This document shows, one piece after another, positions 49,351 to 56,867 of a stretch of 64,000 nt of DNA. Source of the DNA: Natrialbaceae archaeon (GTDB taxonomy: Archaea > Halobacteriota > Halobacteria > Halobacteriales > Natrialbaceae); the NCBI GenBank assembly GCA_003559215.1, contig PWMF01000215.1, positions 51,742 to 115,741 of the forward strand, in the 5' to 3' direction. Each line of letters begins with the position of its first letter. Within the stretch, counting starts at the first letter, position 1. A program made the translations under genes and the position numbers. The notes below the pieces were generated by a model that saw nothing but the letters and a program-made list of their open reading frames with translations, had not been told where the DNA came from and searched no databases.

Positions 49351-49504
49351 CTCCGTGTCAAGGGCGGGGTCGGTACCGCGACCGTACTAATGAGTGGGGT
49401 AATCGCGCTCGCGATCAGACGCCGGTGGACATGTCGCGATCGCGCCCGTACTCATATCGCTGATCACTGGTCTGTTGACGTCAACCCACTGGGACCTGGA
49501 GTGA
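49351..49504 (+). pseudogene. Frameshifted remnant of a small membrane protein
   Basis: In one frame GVGTATVLMSGVIALAIRRR is readable, and after a frame change HVAIAPVLISLITGLLTSTHWDLE ends at TGA 49502-49504. Together they look like two membrane helices of one protein broken by a small indel near 49430. An AT-rich TATA region lies upstream (49310-49345). Confidence 0.4.
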
Positions 49505-49605
49505 CATAGAGATTATAGCCAAAATCAATAAAAGAGCGATATCATTCACGGAAACCTTCTTATGACTTCAGATGCCAATATAGAGATAACTATTTCGTTC
49601 AGGCC

Positions 49606-50124
49606 ATGAGTATTATTCCATCGTTCACATATGATAGTGGAGGAGGTTTAGGTGTACTAACTATTTATTCCGCATTGGTTTTATACTCGTTTGTTGTCTC
49701 GCCTGAAGTCGTCTCTAATGAATTGATACTATTACTTGCTATTGGCCCACCATTAGTAGTGTACGAAACTAGTAAATTGTTCACAGACTTGCTTCTTAAA
49801 GAGGCAGTTGAGCCTCATATTGCGATTGCTCGAGTACAAGCAGAAATTCAAAATGGTGGTGAGTTTGACGACTGGTACGTAAATGAAACAAAGGAAGAAA
49901 TCGATCAATTGGATGAAAAATCAAGACAAAAGGTAGAATCAATCCTTTGCTTCGCAATCATTGGACTTACAACCCCCGTAGCAGGTTATTTTGCATTCGG
50001 CTGGATCGGTATAGCTGGTGGAATAATAGTTCTACTAATCTCGATTTTGGTGATAGTTCATATATTGCGTCAGACTGTCCAGGTGATTGAACGCTTCCCA
50101 AAGGTGATTGCAAATGAAAATTGA
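49606..50124 (+). CDS. Four-helix membrane protein in AT-rich cassette
   Basis: The 172-residue protein has helices at about 15-32, 37-55, 110-130 and 133-155, with a soluble middle part (60-108: KEAVEPHIAIARVQAEIQNGGEFDDWYVNETKEE). No family is recognised. Codon use is strikingly AT-rich compared with the chromosome, a sign of transfer. CAATATAGAG about 28 nt before the ATG is a fitting promoter. The gene overlaps the ATPase gene by 11 bp, so the products likely act together. As membrane partner of an SMC-like ATPase it could be an effector or anchor (inference). Confidence 0.75.
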   Translation: MSIIPSFTYDSGGGLGVLTIYSALVLYSFVVSPEVVSNELILLLAIGPPLVVYETSKLFTDLLLKEAVEPHIAIARVQAEIQNGGEFDDWYVNETKEEIDQLDEKSRQKVESILCFAIIGLTTPVAGYFAFGWIGIAGGIIVLLISILVIVHILRQTVQVIERFPKVIANEN

Positions 50125-51997
50125 TGGTTTTGAGATAGAAAATTTTGCAAAAGAGGAATATACTCAGGACCAAGAACCAAACATTCAAAATATTGATGGG
50201 CAGTCTTTGCTTATTAAAGGCCCAAATCGAAGTGGAAAGAGCCTTACATTTAATGCTCTGCTCTATTCTCTTCTTGGACCCACTGAGACAATTGATACGA
50301 GCACTGGAAAAGGAAACAAAGTATGGGTAACGTTCACAGATGGTTCCCGGTTTTTCCGGGGTTCTCCCCATAGAAAATACGAAATTGGAAATAAATCTTA
50401 CGCAAAGGATAATGCAGACAAAAAGTTAAATCAGAGAATTGGTGATGCGGAAATCATCAAACAACATTTCCTACATTCTCACTTAAATGAGTTGCCATTA
50501 GATAGATTAAACATGAATGATCTGATTGGGATTATACTCTCTGCCACCGATGATAAAAGAAAAGAAGAGATAAACGAGCTGGTAGAAACTATTGAATCTT
50601 TAGATGAGGAATTAATTGAAGCACAAGATAAAATCTCGCCATTAAAACGACGCAAAGACCGGTTGGAGTTTCAGGTGAGTAAATTCGAAGGCCAACTTTC
50701 GGACTGGACTACAATAGTCAATCTGATTGAGGAAGGAAGATTAGAACAGATAAGCGATATACTATCGGATAACGAAAGAATTCGGTCAGAACTAGAAGAG
50801 CTATCAAAGAGAGAAACGGGACTCAGAAGGAAAATAAATAGTAAAGAAAAGAGGAGGGACGAAATTAAACAATACGATAGAGAAATAGAGGAAATAATCA
50901 TAGAGGCGATGAAAGAGTTTGTGTGTCCAGTTTGTGAGGGAAAGGTCAATTCGAAATCTAGCAGAAAACGTCTGCGTAATAACAGCTGTCCCTTCTGTAA
51001 TCAAGACCATTCTGTACAAGAAGTCAAAGATAACCTTCGAGAAAAGAAGTCGGACCATAAAGGAAAAGCCGGTGAGTTGATATACGAGATAGCAGAGCAT
51101 GAACAAGAGCTGGCACAAGTTCAGGATCAAATACAGAAACTCGAACAAGAACTTCCAGAGATTTCCGAATTGAATAGTCTCGCGGTTAGAAGATTAGAGG
51201 ATGGGAAATCGATAGACGAGATTGAATCAGAGGCGAGAGAAGAAATAAAATTGTTGAAAGACAGTCTTCAATCTCATCAAGAAGAATTAGATAGTGTGTC
51301 GGAGAAACTGGAATCTTCTCAATCAAAAGTAGAGCAGATTGAAAGTCAGCTAGATAATAAAGAGGAGAAATTGAATAGTGTGCAACAGGATAGCCAAAGG
51401 AATGAAATCACCGATTTTGAAGAAGTTTGGACACGACATTTTCGAAATATAGGTGACGAGTTAGGACAAACAATCACTATTGATCATGTGGAAAAGGCTA
51501 TTGTTCTACCTGGTGGTGAAGACGGGAAGAGAAAATATAGTACAAGGGGAGATCTAAGCGATTCTGAAATTCAATTACTAAATTTGTCCTTTGTATTGGC
51601 CCTAAATGATTGTGCAGTAGATACAAACAAAATAAATTGGAAGACAATTGTTTTAGACGAACCATTCGCTCATTTAGACGGGAAAATCAAAAACAATTGC
51701 CTAAACTATTTGTTAGACATAAACCAACAAGTCATTCTCACATCCTCTGATGAATACATAGAAAGCCAGTTTGGGAAAGATCAAACGGTTGAACTTGAAC
51801 GTAGGCAATATGAACAGTCTACTCTTTTTGATCAGGGTGGAGGGGAACAACGACTGATGGTGGAGAGGAGGTGCTACCGAATCATGAAGCAAAATACTAC
51901 CCTCGTCTATGGATGCTTGATGAGTTCGGTGGTGAAATCGATGGTGAGAAAAAATTCCACAAGTCACTTGTTAAATATCGGAATGAGGAAGATTTAG
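50114..51997 (+). CDS. SMC/Rad50-like ABC ATPase with zinc-finger hinge
   Basis: The 627-residue protein has Walker A GPNRSGKS (36-43), a coiled coil (about 150-265), a hinge with two CxxC pairs (CPVC 271-274, CPFC 292-295), a second coiled coil (about 300-430), an ABC signature-like LSDSEIQLLNLSFVLAL (481-497) and Walker B TIVLDEPFAHLDG (511-523). This is the layout of Rad50/SMC-like ATPases of conflict systems. The natural domain ends near residue 575. The last about 46 residues (from GEQRLMVERRCYR) look out of frame and overlap the next gene by 127 bp, so a late frameshift is possible. ATG 50114 overlaps the membrane-protein gene. Confidence 0.85.
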   Translation: MKIDGFEIENFAKEEYTQDQEPNIQNIDGQSLLIKGPNRSGKSLTFNALLYSLLGPTETIDTSTGKGNKVWVTFTDGSRFFRGSPHRKYEIGNKSYAKDNADKKLNQRIGDAEIIKQHFLHSHLNELPLDRLNMNDLIGIILSATDDKRKEEINELVETIESLDEELIEAQDKISPLKRRKDRLEFQVSKFEGQLSDWTTIVNLIEEGRLEQISDILSDNERIRSELEELSKRETGLRRKINSKEKRRDEIKQYDREIEEIIIEAMKEFVCPVCEGKVNSKSSRKRLRNNSCPFCNQDHSVQEVKDNLREKKSDHKGKAGELIYEIAEHEQELAQVQDQIQKLEQELPEISELNSLAVRRLEDGKSIDEIESEAREEIKLLKDSLQSHQEELDSVSEKLESSQSKVEQIESQLDNKEEKLNSVQQDSQRNEITDFEEVWTRHFRNIGDELGQTITIDHVEKAIVLPGGEDGKRKYSTRGDLSDSEIQLLNLSFVLALNDCAVDTNKINWKTIVLDEPFAHLDGKIKNNCLNYLLDINQQVILTSSDEYIESQFGKDQTVELERRQYEQSTLFDQGGGEQRLMVERRCYRIMKQNTTLVYGCLMSSVVKSMVRKNSTSHLLNIGMRKI

Positions 51998-52320
51998 GCG
52001 AGGAGTGGAGATTTGTAAGTGCTCCTCGAGGTCCTACTGACCCTGGTTTCACAAGCATTATTGAGGCATATGATGCTATAGATTTGATTTATGAAGAAAA
52101 AGACGGACACATCCACATCTATAAAGAAACTGAAAAGGGGTCCAAATTTATTAGAGGTTTGAAAGAGGGGCTTAGAATTCTTGATAAAGATCAAGTAGTA
52201 GAAAAAGAGAAGAAGTTGAAACTTGTAGCAAAGGTCAATAAAGACCGGTTGGGTAGCGAAATTGAGTTAGATGAAGATATACAAGAATTGAAGGACTCTG
52301 CACTAGGGCAAGATGTATAG
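51871..52320 (+). CDS. Small winged-helix-like (YwgA/Panacea-like) protein, third gene of the cassette
   Basis: GTG 51871 with GGAGAGG just before it opens a 149-residue protein. YPRLWMLDEFGGEIDGEKKFHKSLVKYRNEE, WRFVSAPRGPTDPGFTSIIEAYDAIDLIYEE and YKETEKGSKFIRGLKEGLRIL follow the pattern of YwgA/SocA-Panacea-like proteins: a first helix with LDEFGG, the PxGP turn and a terminal TEKG wing. The frame is open back to 51832, and removing two bases near 51865 would join it to ATG 51857, so the real start may be displaced. It likely regulates or bridges the ATPase (inference). Confidence 0.65.
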   Translation: MLPNHEAKYYPRLWMLDEFGGEIDGEKKFHKSLVKYRNEEDLGEEWRFVSAPRGPTDPGFTSIIEAYDAIDLIYEEKDGHIHIYKETEKGSKFIRGLKEGLRILDKDQVVEKEKKLKLVAKVNKDRLGSEIELDEDIQELKDSALGQDV

Positions 52321-52400
52321 AACTCTCTAATCTGGGACATAGACGACCGTCACCGATTTCAGCGTGGCTGACGACGTTACAGTCCATTTAAGATCGCAAT

Positions 52401-52571
52401 CTATACCGAAAGCGTGACGACGAGTCGCTTCCGCTGGGCGGTGCACTTGACGAGCTGGCCGTCGACGTCGAGGCCATGTTGTTGAAGACGTTCGGAATGG
52501 TCGCAAGGGGGTGTGACATTCCATTTCCAGAGAGTCGAGCCAAAACACTGAACACGCTCACTCCCAGCCAT
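52401..52571 (-). CDS. Possible 56-aa protein with scattered cysteines
   Basis: ATG 52571 to TAG 52401-52403 encodes MAGSERVQCFGSTLWKWNV, a segment with PPCDHSERL, and ends AQRKRLVVTLSV. The composition is believable, but its start is only 5 bp from the divergent start at 52577, which leaves no room for a promoter between them. It may be a remnant. Confidence 0.3.
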   Translation of the reverse strand: MAGSERVQCFGSTLWKWNVTPPCDHSERLQQHGLDVDGQLVKCTAQRKRLVVTLSV

Positions 52572-52576
52572 CAGGC

Positions 52577-52807
52577 ATGAGCTGGGAGGTCGACTACGAA
52601 AACGAGGACTCGATCGCACTGTCCCACGAGGACGGGTTCGTCTGCTTTGCCAAGCGGGGGATGGACCAGGGCGACCACACGAACTGGACCCTCGAGCTGA
52701 CCGACACCGACGACGGGACCGAACTCGTCAGAGAAACCCACCGGATCTCCAACGAGCAACACCTGTGGTCGGTGATCGAGAAGTACACCGACCTGTACCC
52801 CGCCTAG
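52577..52807 (+). CDS. Small acidic haloarchaeal protein (76 aa)
   Basis: The product begins MSWEVDYENEDSIALSHEDGF and includes CFAKRGMDQGDHTNWTLELTDTDDG and HLWSVIEKYTDLYPA. The composition is typical for the host, in contrast to the AT-rich cassette just upstream, so the chromosome backbone resumes here. No function is recognised. Confidence 0.7.
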   Translation: MSWEVDYENEDSIALSHEDGFVCFAKRGMDQGDHTNWTLELTDTDDGTELVRETHRISNEQHLWSVIEKYTDLYPA

Positions 52808-52877
52808 GGACGACTCTCGAGCCCGCCCCCACTCCCTCGAGCGCACCGTCGGCCCTCTCGAGGGGCTCCGAGACCGA

Positions 52878-53082
52878 TCAGTCCGCGTCGACGGAGACGC
52901 GCTCGACGTCCGTCGACCCGCAGGCGGGACAGCGCTGGTCCGCCGACTCGGTCAGGATGGAGCCACAATCCTTGCAGGTCCCGCGGGTGGTGTCGCCGAT
53001 CCGGGTGCCACAGAGCGAGCAGACCCGCCTGATCCCCCGGGAACTGAGCGCCGCAGTCCTGGCACGCGTAGATGCTTTTCAT
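52878..53082 (-). pseudogene. Zinc-ribbon (rubredoxin-like) protein with a one-base frameshift
   Basis: From ATG 53082 the frame gives MKSIYACQDCGAQFPG and then diverges. In the next frame the rest is intact: IRRVCSLCGTRIGDTTRG, TCKDCGSILTESADQRCPACGSTDVERVSVDAD, stop at 52878-52880. All four CxxC pairs (CQDC, CSLC, CKDC, CPAC) fall into place if one base is removed from the C-run 53034-53038 (G-run on the coding strand). This is a recent homopolymer slip or a sequencing error. Intact homologs are small zinc-ribbon proteins. Confidence 0.85.
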
Positions 53083-53238
53083 GGCCGATTCGACTAGACG
53101 GTTGGTGGTGTGACACAAGGACGTTTCGTCCGTTCATTCACCATTTAGATACAGTTTTAATTTCCTGTTTATCTATACGTGATAGATCGTTGAAAATTGC
53201 AGAGAGTTTATCATTACTGCGATAGTATTACTCGTGAG

Positions 53239-55686
53239 ATGGCGCCAACAACTCGTCGGGGGAACGAATCGACGGCCGCCGACTCGAGTCGGTACGAGGC
53301 GGTCGCCGATCTCGCACAGCGTGCCCTCGCGGACGACGACCTCGAGACGATCCTGCGGGAGACGACGAGCGCCGTCGCCACCGTGATCGACGCTCGATCG
53401 CTGGCGGTCCTCGAGCGGCTTCCGGGGGGGAGCCGCGCGACGATCCGCGGCCACGTCGGGCGACACCCGGCGGGGGGCGAGGCCGGAACGGTTCCCGCGA
53501 CGGCCGAGAGCTGGGTCGGAACGGTACTCGAGCAGGCCGCCGTGATCGTCGAGAATCACCGGACGAGCGACGTCGACCCGCCCGCCGAGGGCGAGCCGGG
53601 AAGCAGCGTCGGGGTCCGCATCGACGCCAACGGCGAGGCATGGGGGATTCTCGAGGCCCACGCTGCCGAAGCCGGGACGTTCGAAGAGGCCGACCTCGCC
53701 TTCCTCGACCGGATCGCCGACGTCCTCGAGACCGCGCTCGACGCGGACTCGAGCCGAACGCAGCCGGACGCGAACCCGACGCGTCGGGAGGAGACCGATC
53801 GCGTCCTCCGGGCGGTCGAGACCGCGCGGGAGGGGATCGGCGTTCTCGAGCCCGGCGGCGAGTTCGCGTACGTCAACGAGGCGTACGCCGAACTCTACGA
53901 CTACGAGCCCGCGGAGATGCGGGGGATGCACTGGGAGGAGATCCACCCGCCGGGGATGATCAGCCGGATCTACCGCGAGGTGTTCCCGCAGCTCTCGACG
54001 ACTGGCGTCTGGTCGGGCGAAACGATCGGACTGCGGAACGACGGCACCAGATTTCTCAAAGAGCACAGCCTCTCGTCGACGGCGGACGGCGGGATGATCT
54101 GTATCGTCCGGGACGTGGTCGAACGTCGGCGACTCGAGTCGGAGTTCGAGGAGATCTACAGTCGGATCACGGACGCGGTGATCGGCCTCGACGCCGACTG
54201 GACGTTCACTCATGTCAACGACCGCGCGGCGGAGTTGATCGGGCTCGAGGACCGGGAGCTGCTGGGCCACTCGTTCTGGACGGTGTTTCCGGACGTCGAC
54301 GAGACGTTCGAGACGGAGTTTCGAACCGCGATGGAGCGCCAGGAGCCGACGTCGTTCGAGGCGTACGTGCCGGCGCTTGCGGCCTGGCTCGAGGTCAGCG
54401 TCTACCCCTCCGAGACGGGGCTCTCGATCTACTTCCGGGACGTCACCGACCGCAAGACCGTCGAGCGCGAGCTTCGGGAGAGCAACTGGGCGCTGCGCCA
54501 GCTCTACGAGATCACCGCTGACCCGGAGCGGTCGTTCGAGGAGAAAGTCACCGAGCTGCTCGAACTCGGCCGCGAACGGCTCGGCCTCGAGGTCGGGTTC
54601 GTCGCCAGCGTCGATACCGAGTCGGATCAGTTCGAGGTCGTCCACGCGACGGCGAACGACCGGGTCCGACCGGGGAAGACGGCGCCGCTGTCGGAGACCT
54701 ACTGCCGGCAGACGATCGAGACGATGGAGCCGCTCGTTCTCACGGACGCCCCTGCACAGGGCTGGGGCGACGAGCGAGCGTACGAGCGGTGGGGGTTCGA
54801 CACCTACGTTGGCTGTGAGATCCCGGCGGGCGACGGCACCCGAACGGTCTGTTTCGCCGACGACGATGCCCGATCGGAGCCGCTGACGCCGGCCGAGCGT
54901 GGGTTCGTCGAACTCGCGGCCCAGTGGCTCAGCTACGAACTCGAGCGCCGCCACCACCAGACCGAACTCGAGGAGCTCGTCGACGAGCTGGAGGCTTCGA
55001 ACGAGCGGCTCGAGCAGTTCGCCTACGCGGCCTCACACGACCTGCAAGAACCCCTGCGGATGGTCACGAGCTACCTGCGGCTGATCGAGGACCGCTACGG
55101 CGACGATCTCGACGCCGACGGCGAGGAGTTCCTCGAGTACGCCGTCGACGGCGCCGACCGGATGCGCGAGATGATCGAGGGGCTGCTCGAGTACTCCCGG
55201 GTCGACACCCGCGGGGACTCGTTCGAGACCGTCGATCTCGACTGCGTCCTCGAGGAAGTGCGCTCGGATATCCGGGTCCAGATCGCGGAGTCCGACGCCG
55301 AGATCAGCGTCTCGCCGCTGCCCCGCGTGCGGGGCGATTCCGGCCAGCTGCGCCAGCTCTTCCAGAACCTGCTGTCGAACGCGATCAAGTACAGCGGCGA
55401 CGAGCCGCCCCGGATCGACGTCTCGGCCGATCGCTCGCGAGCCGACGGCTACTGGCGGATCGCCGTTCGCGACGACGGCGTCGGGATCGATCCCGAGGAG
55501 AGCGAACGGATCTTCGACGTGTTCCAGCGCCTGCACGGCCACGACGAGCCGGGGGCCGGGATCGGGCTCGCGCTCTGTCAGCGGATCGTCGAACGCCACG
55601 GCGGGGAGATCAGCGTCGACTCCGAGCCCGGCGAGGGGTCGACGTTCACCGTGACGCTGCCGCCAGCGAGCGTCCCGACCGCGTAG
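53239..55686 (+). CDS. Orphan sensor histidine kinase (GAF-PAS-PAS-GAF-HisKA-HATPase)
   Basis: The 815-residue protein has no membrane helix. It contains an N-terminal GAF-like domain (about 15-180), two PAS domains (about 200-310 and 320-430), a second GAF domain with SETYCRQTIETMEPL and a Cys-containing GCEIPAG (about 450-580), the HisKA box YAASHDLQEPLRMV with phospho-accepting His600, and an ATPase with LFQNLLSNAIKYSG, RDDGVGID and GAGIGLAL. It senses an unknown cytoplasmic signal. No response regulator is next to it. Confidence 0.93.
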   Translation: MAPTTRRGNESTAADSSRYEAVADLAQRALADDDLETILRETTSAVATVIDARSLAVLERLPGGSRATIRGHVGRHPAGGEAGTVPATAESWVGTVLEQAAVIVENHRTSDVDPPAEGEPGSSVGVRIDANGEAWGILEAHAAEAGTFEEADLAFLDRIADVLETALDADSSRTQPDANPTRREETDRVLRAVETAREGIGVLEPGGEFAYVNEAYAELYDYEPAEMRGMHWEEIHPPGMISRIYREVFPQLSTTGVWSGETIGLRNDGTRFLKEHSLSSTADGGMICIVRDVVERRRLESEFEEIYSRITDAVIGLDADWTFTHVNDRAAELIGLEDRELLGHSFWTVFPDVDETFETEFRTAMERQEPTSFEAYVPALAAWLEVSVYPSETGLSIYFRDVTDRKTVERELRESNWALRQLYEITADPERSFEEKVTELLELGRERLGLEVGFVASVDTESDQFEVVHATANDRVRPGKTAPLSETYCRQTIETMEPLVLTDAPAQGWGDERAYERWGFDTYVGCEIPAGDGTRTVCFADDDARSEPLTPAERGFVELAAQWLSYELERRHHQTELEELVDELEASNERLEQFAYAASHDLQEPLRMVTSYLRLIEDRYGDDLDADGEEFLEYAVDGADRMREMIEGLLEYSRVDTRGDSFETVDLDCVLEEVRSDIRVQIAESDAEISVSPLPRVRGDSGQLRQLFQNLLSNAIKYSGDEPPRIDVSADRSRADGYWRIAVRDDGVGIDPEESERIFDVFQRLHGHDEPGAGIGLALCQRIVERHGGEISVDSEPGEGSTFTVTLPPASVPTA

Positions 55687-55731
55687 CCGATCGTCGCCGG
55701 GTTTTTATCGTGGTTCGCCGAATCCGAAGCT

Positions 55732-56511
55732 ATGAGCCGAGACACCGTTCGACTCCGCTGGAACGAGGACGAGACCGTCGCGACCGTGCTGGTCGACCGA
55801 CCCGACGCCCTCAACGCCCTGAACGTCGAGACCCTCGAGGGAATCGGCGACGCCGTCGAGGAGGCCGAAGACGAGGGCGCGCGGGCGCTTGTCCTGACGG
55901 GGGCCGGCGACGACGCGTTCATCGCCGGTGCCGACATCAGCTACATGCAGGACCTCTCGAGCCCGGAGGCCCAGGCGTGGGGCGAGCTCGGCCACTCGGT
56001 CGCCGACGCCCTCGAGTCGTTCCCGGCGCCGACGATTGCGGCGATCAACGGCTACGCCTTCGGCGGCGGCTGCGAGATGGCGCTGGCCTGCGACCTGCGA
56101 GTCGCGAGCGAGTCGGCGCTGATCGGCAACACCGAGATCGACCTCGGGATCATCCCCGGCTGGGGCGGCACCCAGCGTCTGCCCCGTCTGGTCGGCGACG
56201 AGGCGGCGCGGCGGCTGATCTTCCTCGGCGAGCGCCTCGACGCCGAGAGCGCAGCCGAACTCGGCCTCGTCGGCGAGGTCGTTCCCGACGACGAACTCGA
56301 GGCGACCGTTACCGACCTCGCCGAGCGACTCGCGGCGAAACCCGCCGACGCCATGCAGGCCGCCAAGCAGTCGGTCAACCAGTTCGGCGAGGGGTCGCGC
56401 TCGAGCGGGCTGGCCTACGAGAAACGCGCGTTCGCCAGCCTCTTCGGCACCCACGACCAGCGCGAGGGGATGGGGGCGTTCCTCGAGGATCGAGACCCGG
56501 AGTTCCAGTGA
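55732..56511 (+). CDS. Enoyl-CoA hydratase/isomerase family protein
   Basis: The 259-residue crotonase has FIAGADISYM (oxyanion hole), GYAFGGGCEMALACD and NTEIDLGIIPGWGGTQRLPRLVG with both catalytic Glu. The length is usual for 2-enoyl-CoA hydratase. It acts in fatty-acid or short acyl-CoA oxidation and parallels the hydratase domain of the large fusion. GTTTTTATC about 28 nt upstream marks a leaderless start. Confidence 0.93.
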   Translation: MSRDTVRLRWNEDETVATVLVDRPDALNALNVETLEGIGDAVEEAEDEGARALVLTGAGDDAFIAGADISYMQDLSSPEAQAWGELGHSVADALESFPAPTIAAINGYAFGGGCEMALACDLRVASESALIGNTEIDLGIIPGWGGTQRLPRLVGDEAARRLIFLGERLDAESAAELGLVGEVVPDDELEATVTDLAERLAAKPADAMQAAKQSVNQFGEGSRSSGLAYEKRAFASLFGTHDQREGMGAFLEDRDPEFQ

Positions 56512-56867
56512 CGTATTCGGAGTCGCCAAACCGACCCGTAGCGTGACGACGTTCCGCTGTTTTGTTTCCGCGCGAGGAAGGCATAGTCGCTTTGCGTTCC
56601 GTGACCGACCCCGGAACGCCGGACGATTCGAGACGGGTTCCGTCGAAGCGGAACGCGACCGACGTTCGGCGTTCATCGGTTCCTTGCCGAGTCTCGTCGG
56701 TCTCGAACGACCGGCTCCCTCGAAGCCGAGTCGGCTGCAAGCACATGACGGGATGACCGTTAGGGACTGCATCGTCGAACGCGGTGGTGTACGCTATCGC
56801 CTCGAGAAGTGGGAAGCGACGCTCGCGGCCCCGTCTTCTCGGAGAGTACCTAGTACATCCCCTACCG
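56512..56867. other. Intergenic region before the catalase gene
   Basis: About 355 bp without a recognisable gene. A long open frame on the + strand joins the catalase frame, but its composition before 56868 is Arg/Ser-rich and not coding-like. I see no clear TATA box at -27 of the catalase ATG (GTACCTAGTACATC occurs at -15 to -30). Confidence 0.4.

Noticed and set aside
52327..52548. 74-codon minus-strand frame after the cassette
   Set aside because: Arg/Thr/Pro-rich; an alternative frame (52401-52571) reads better, though even that one is doubtful.
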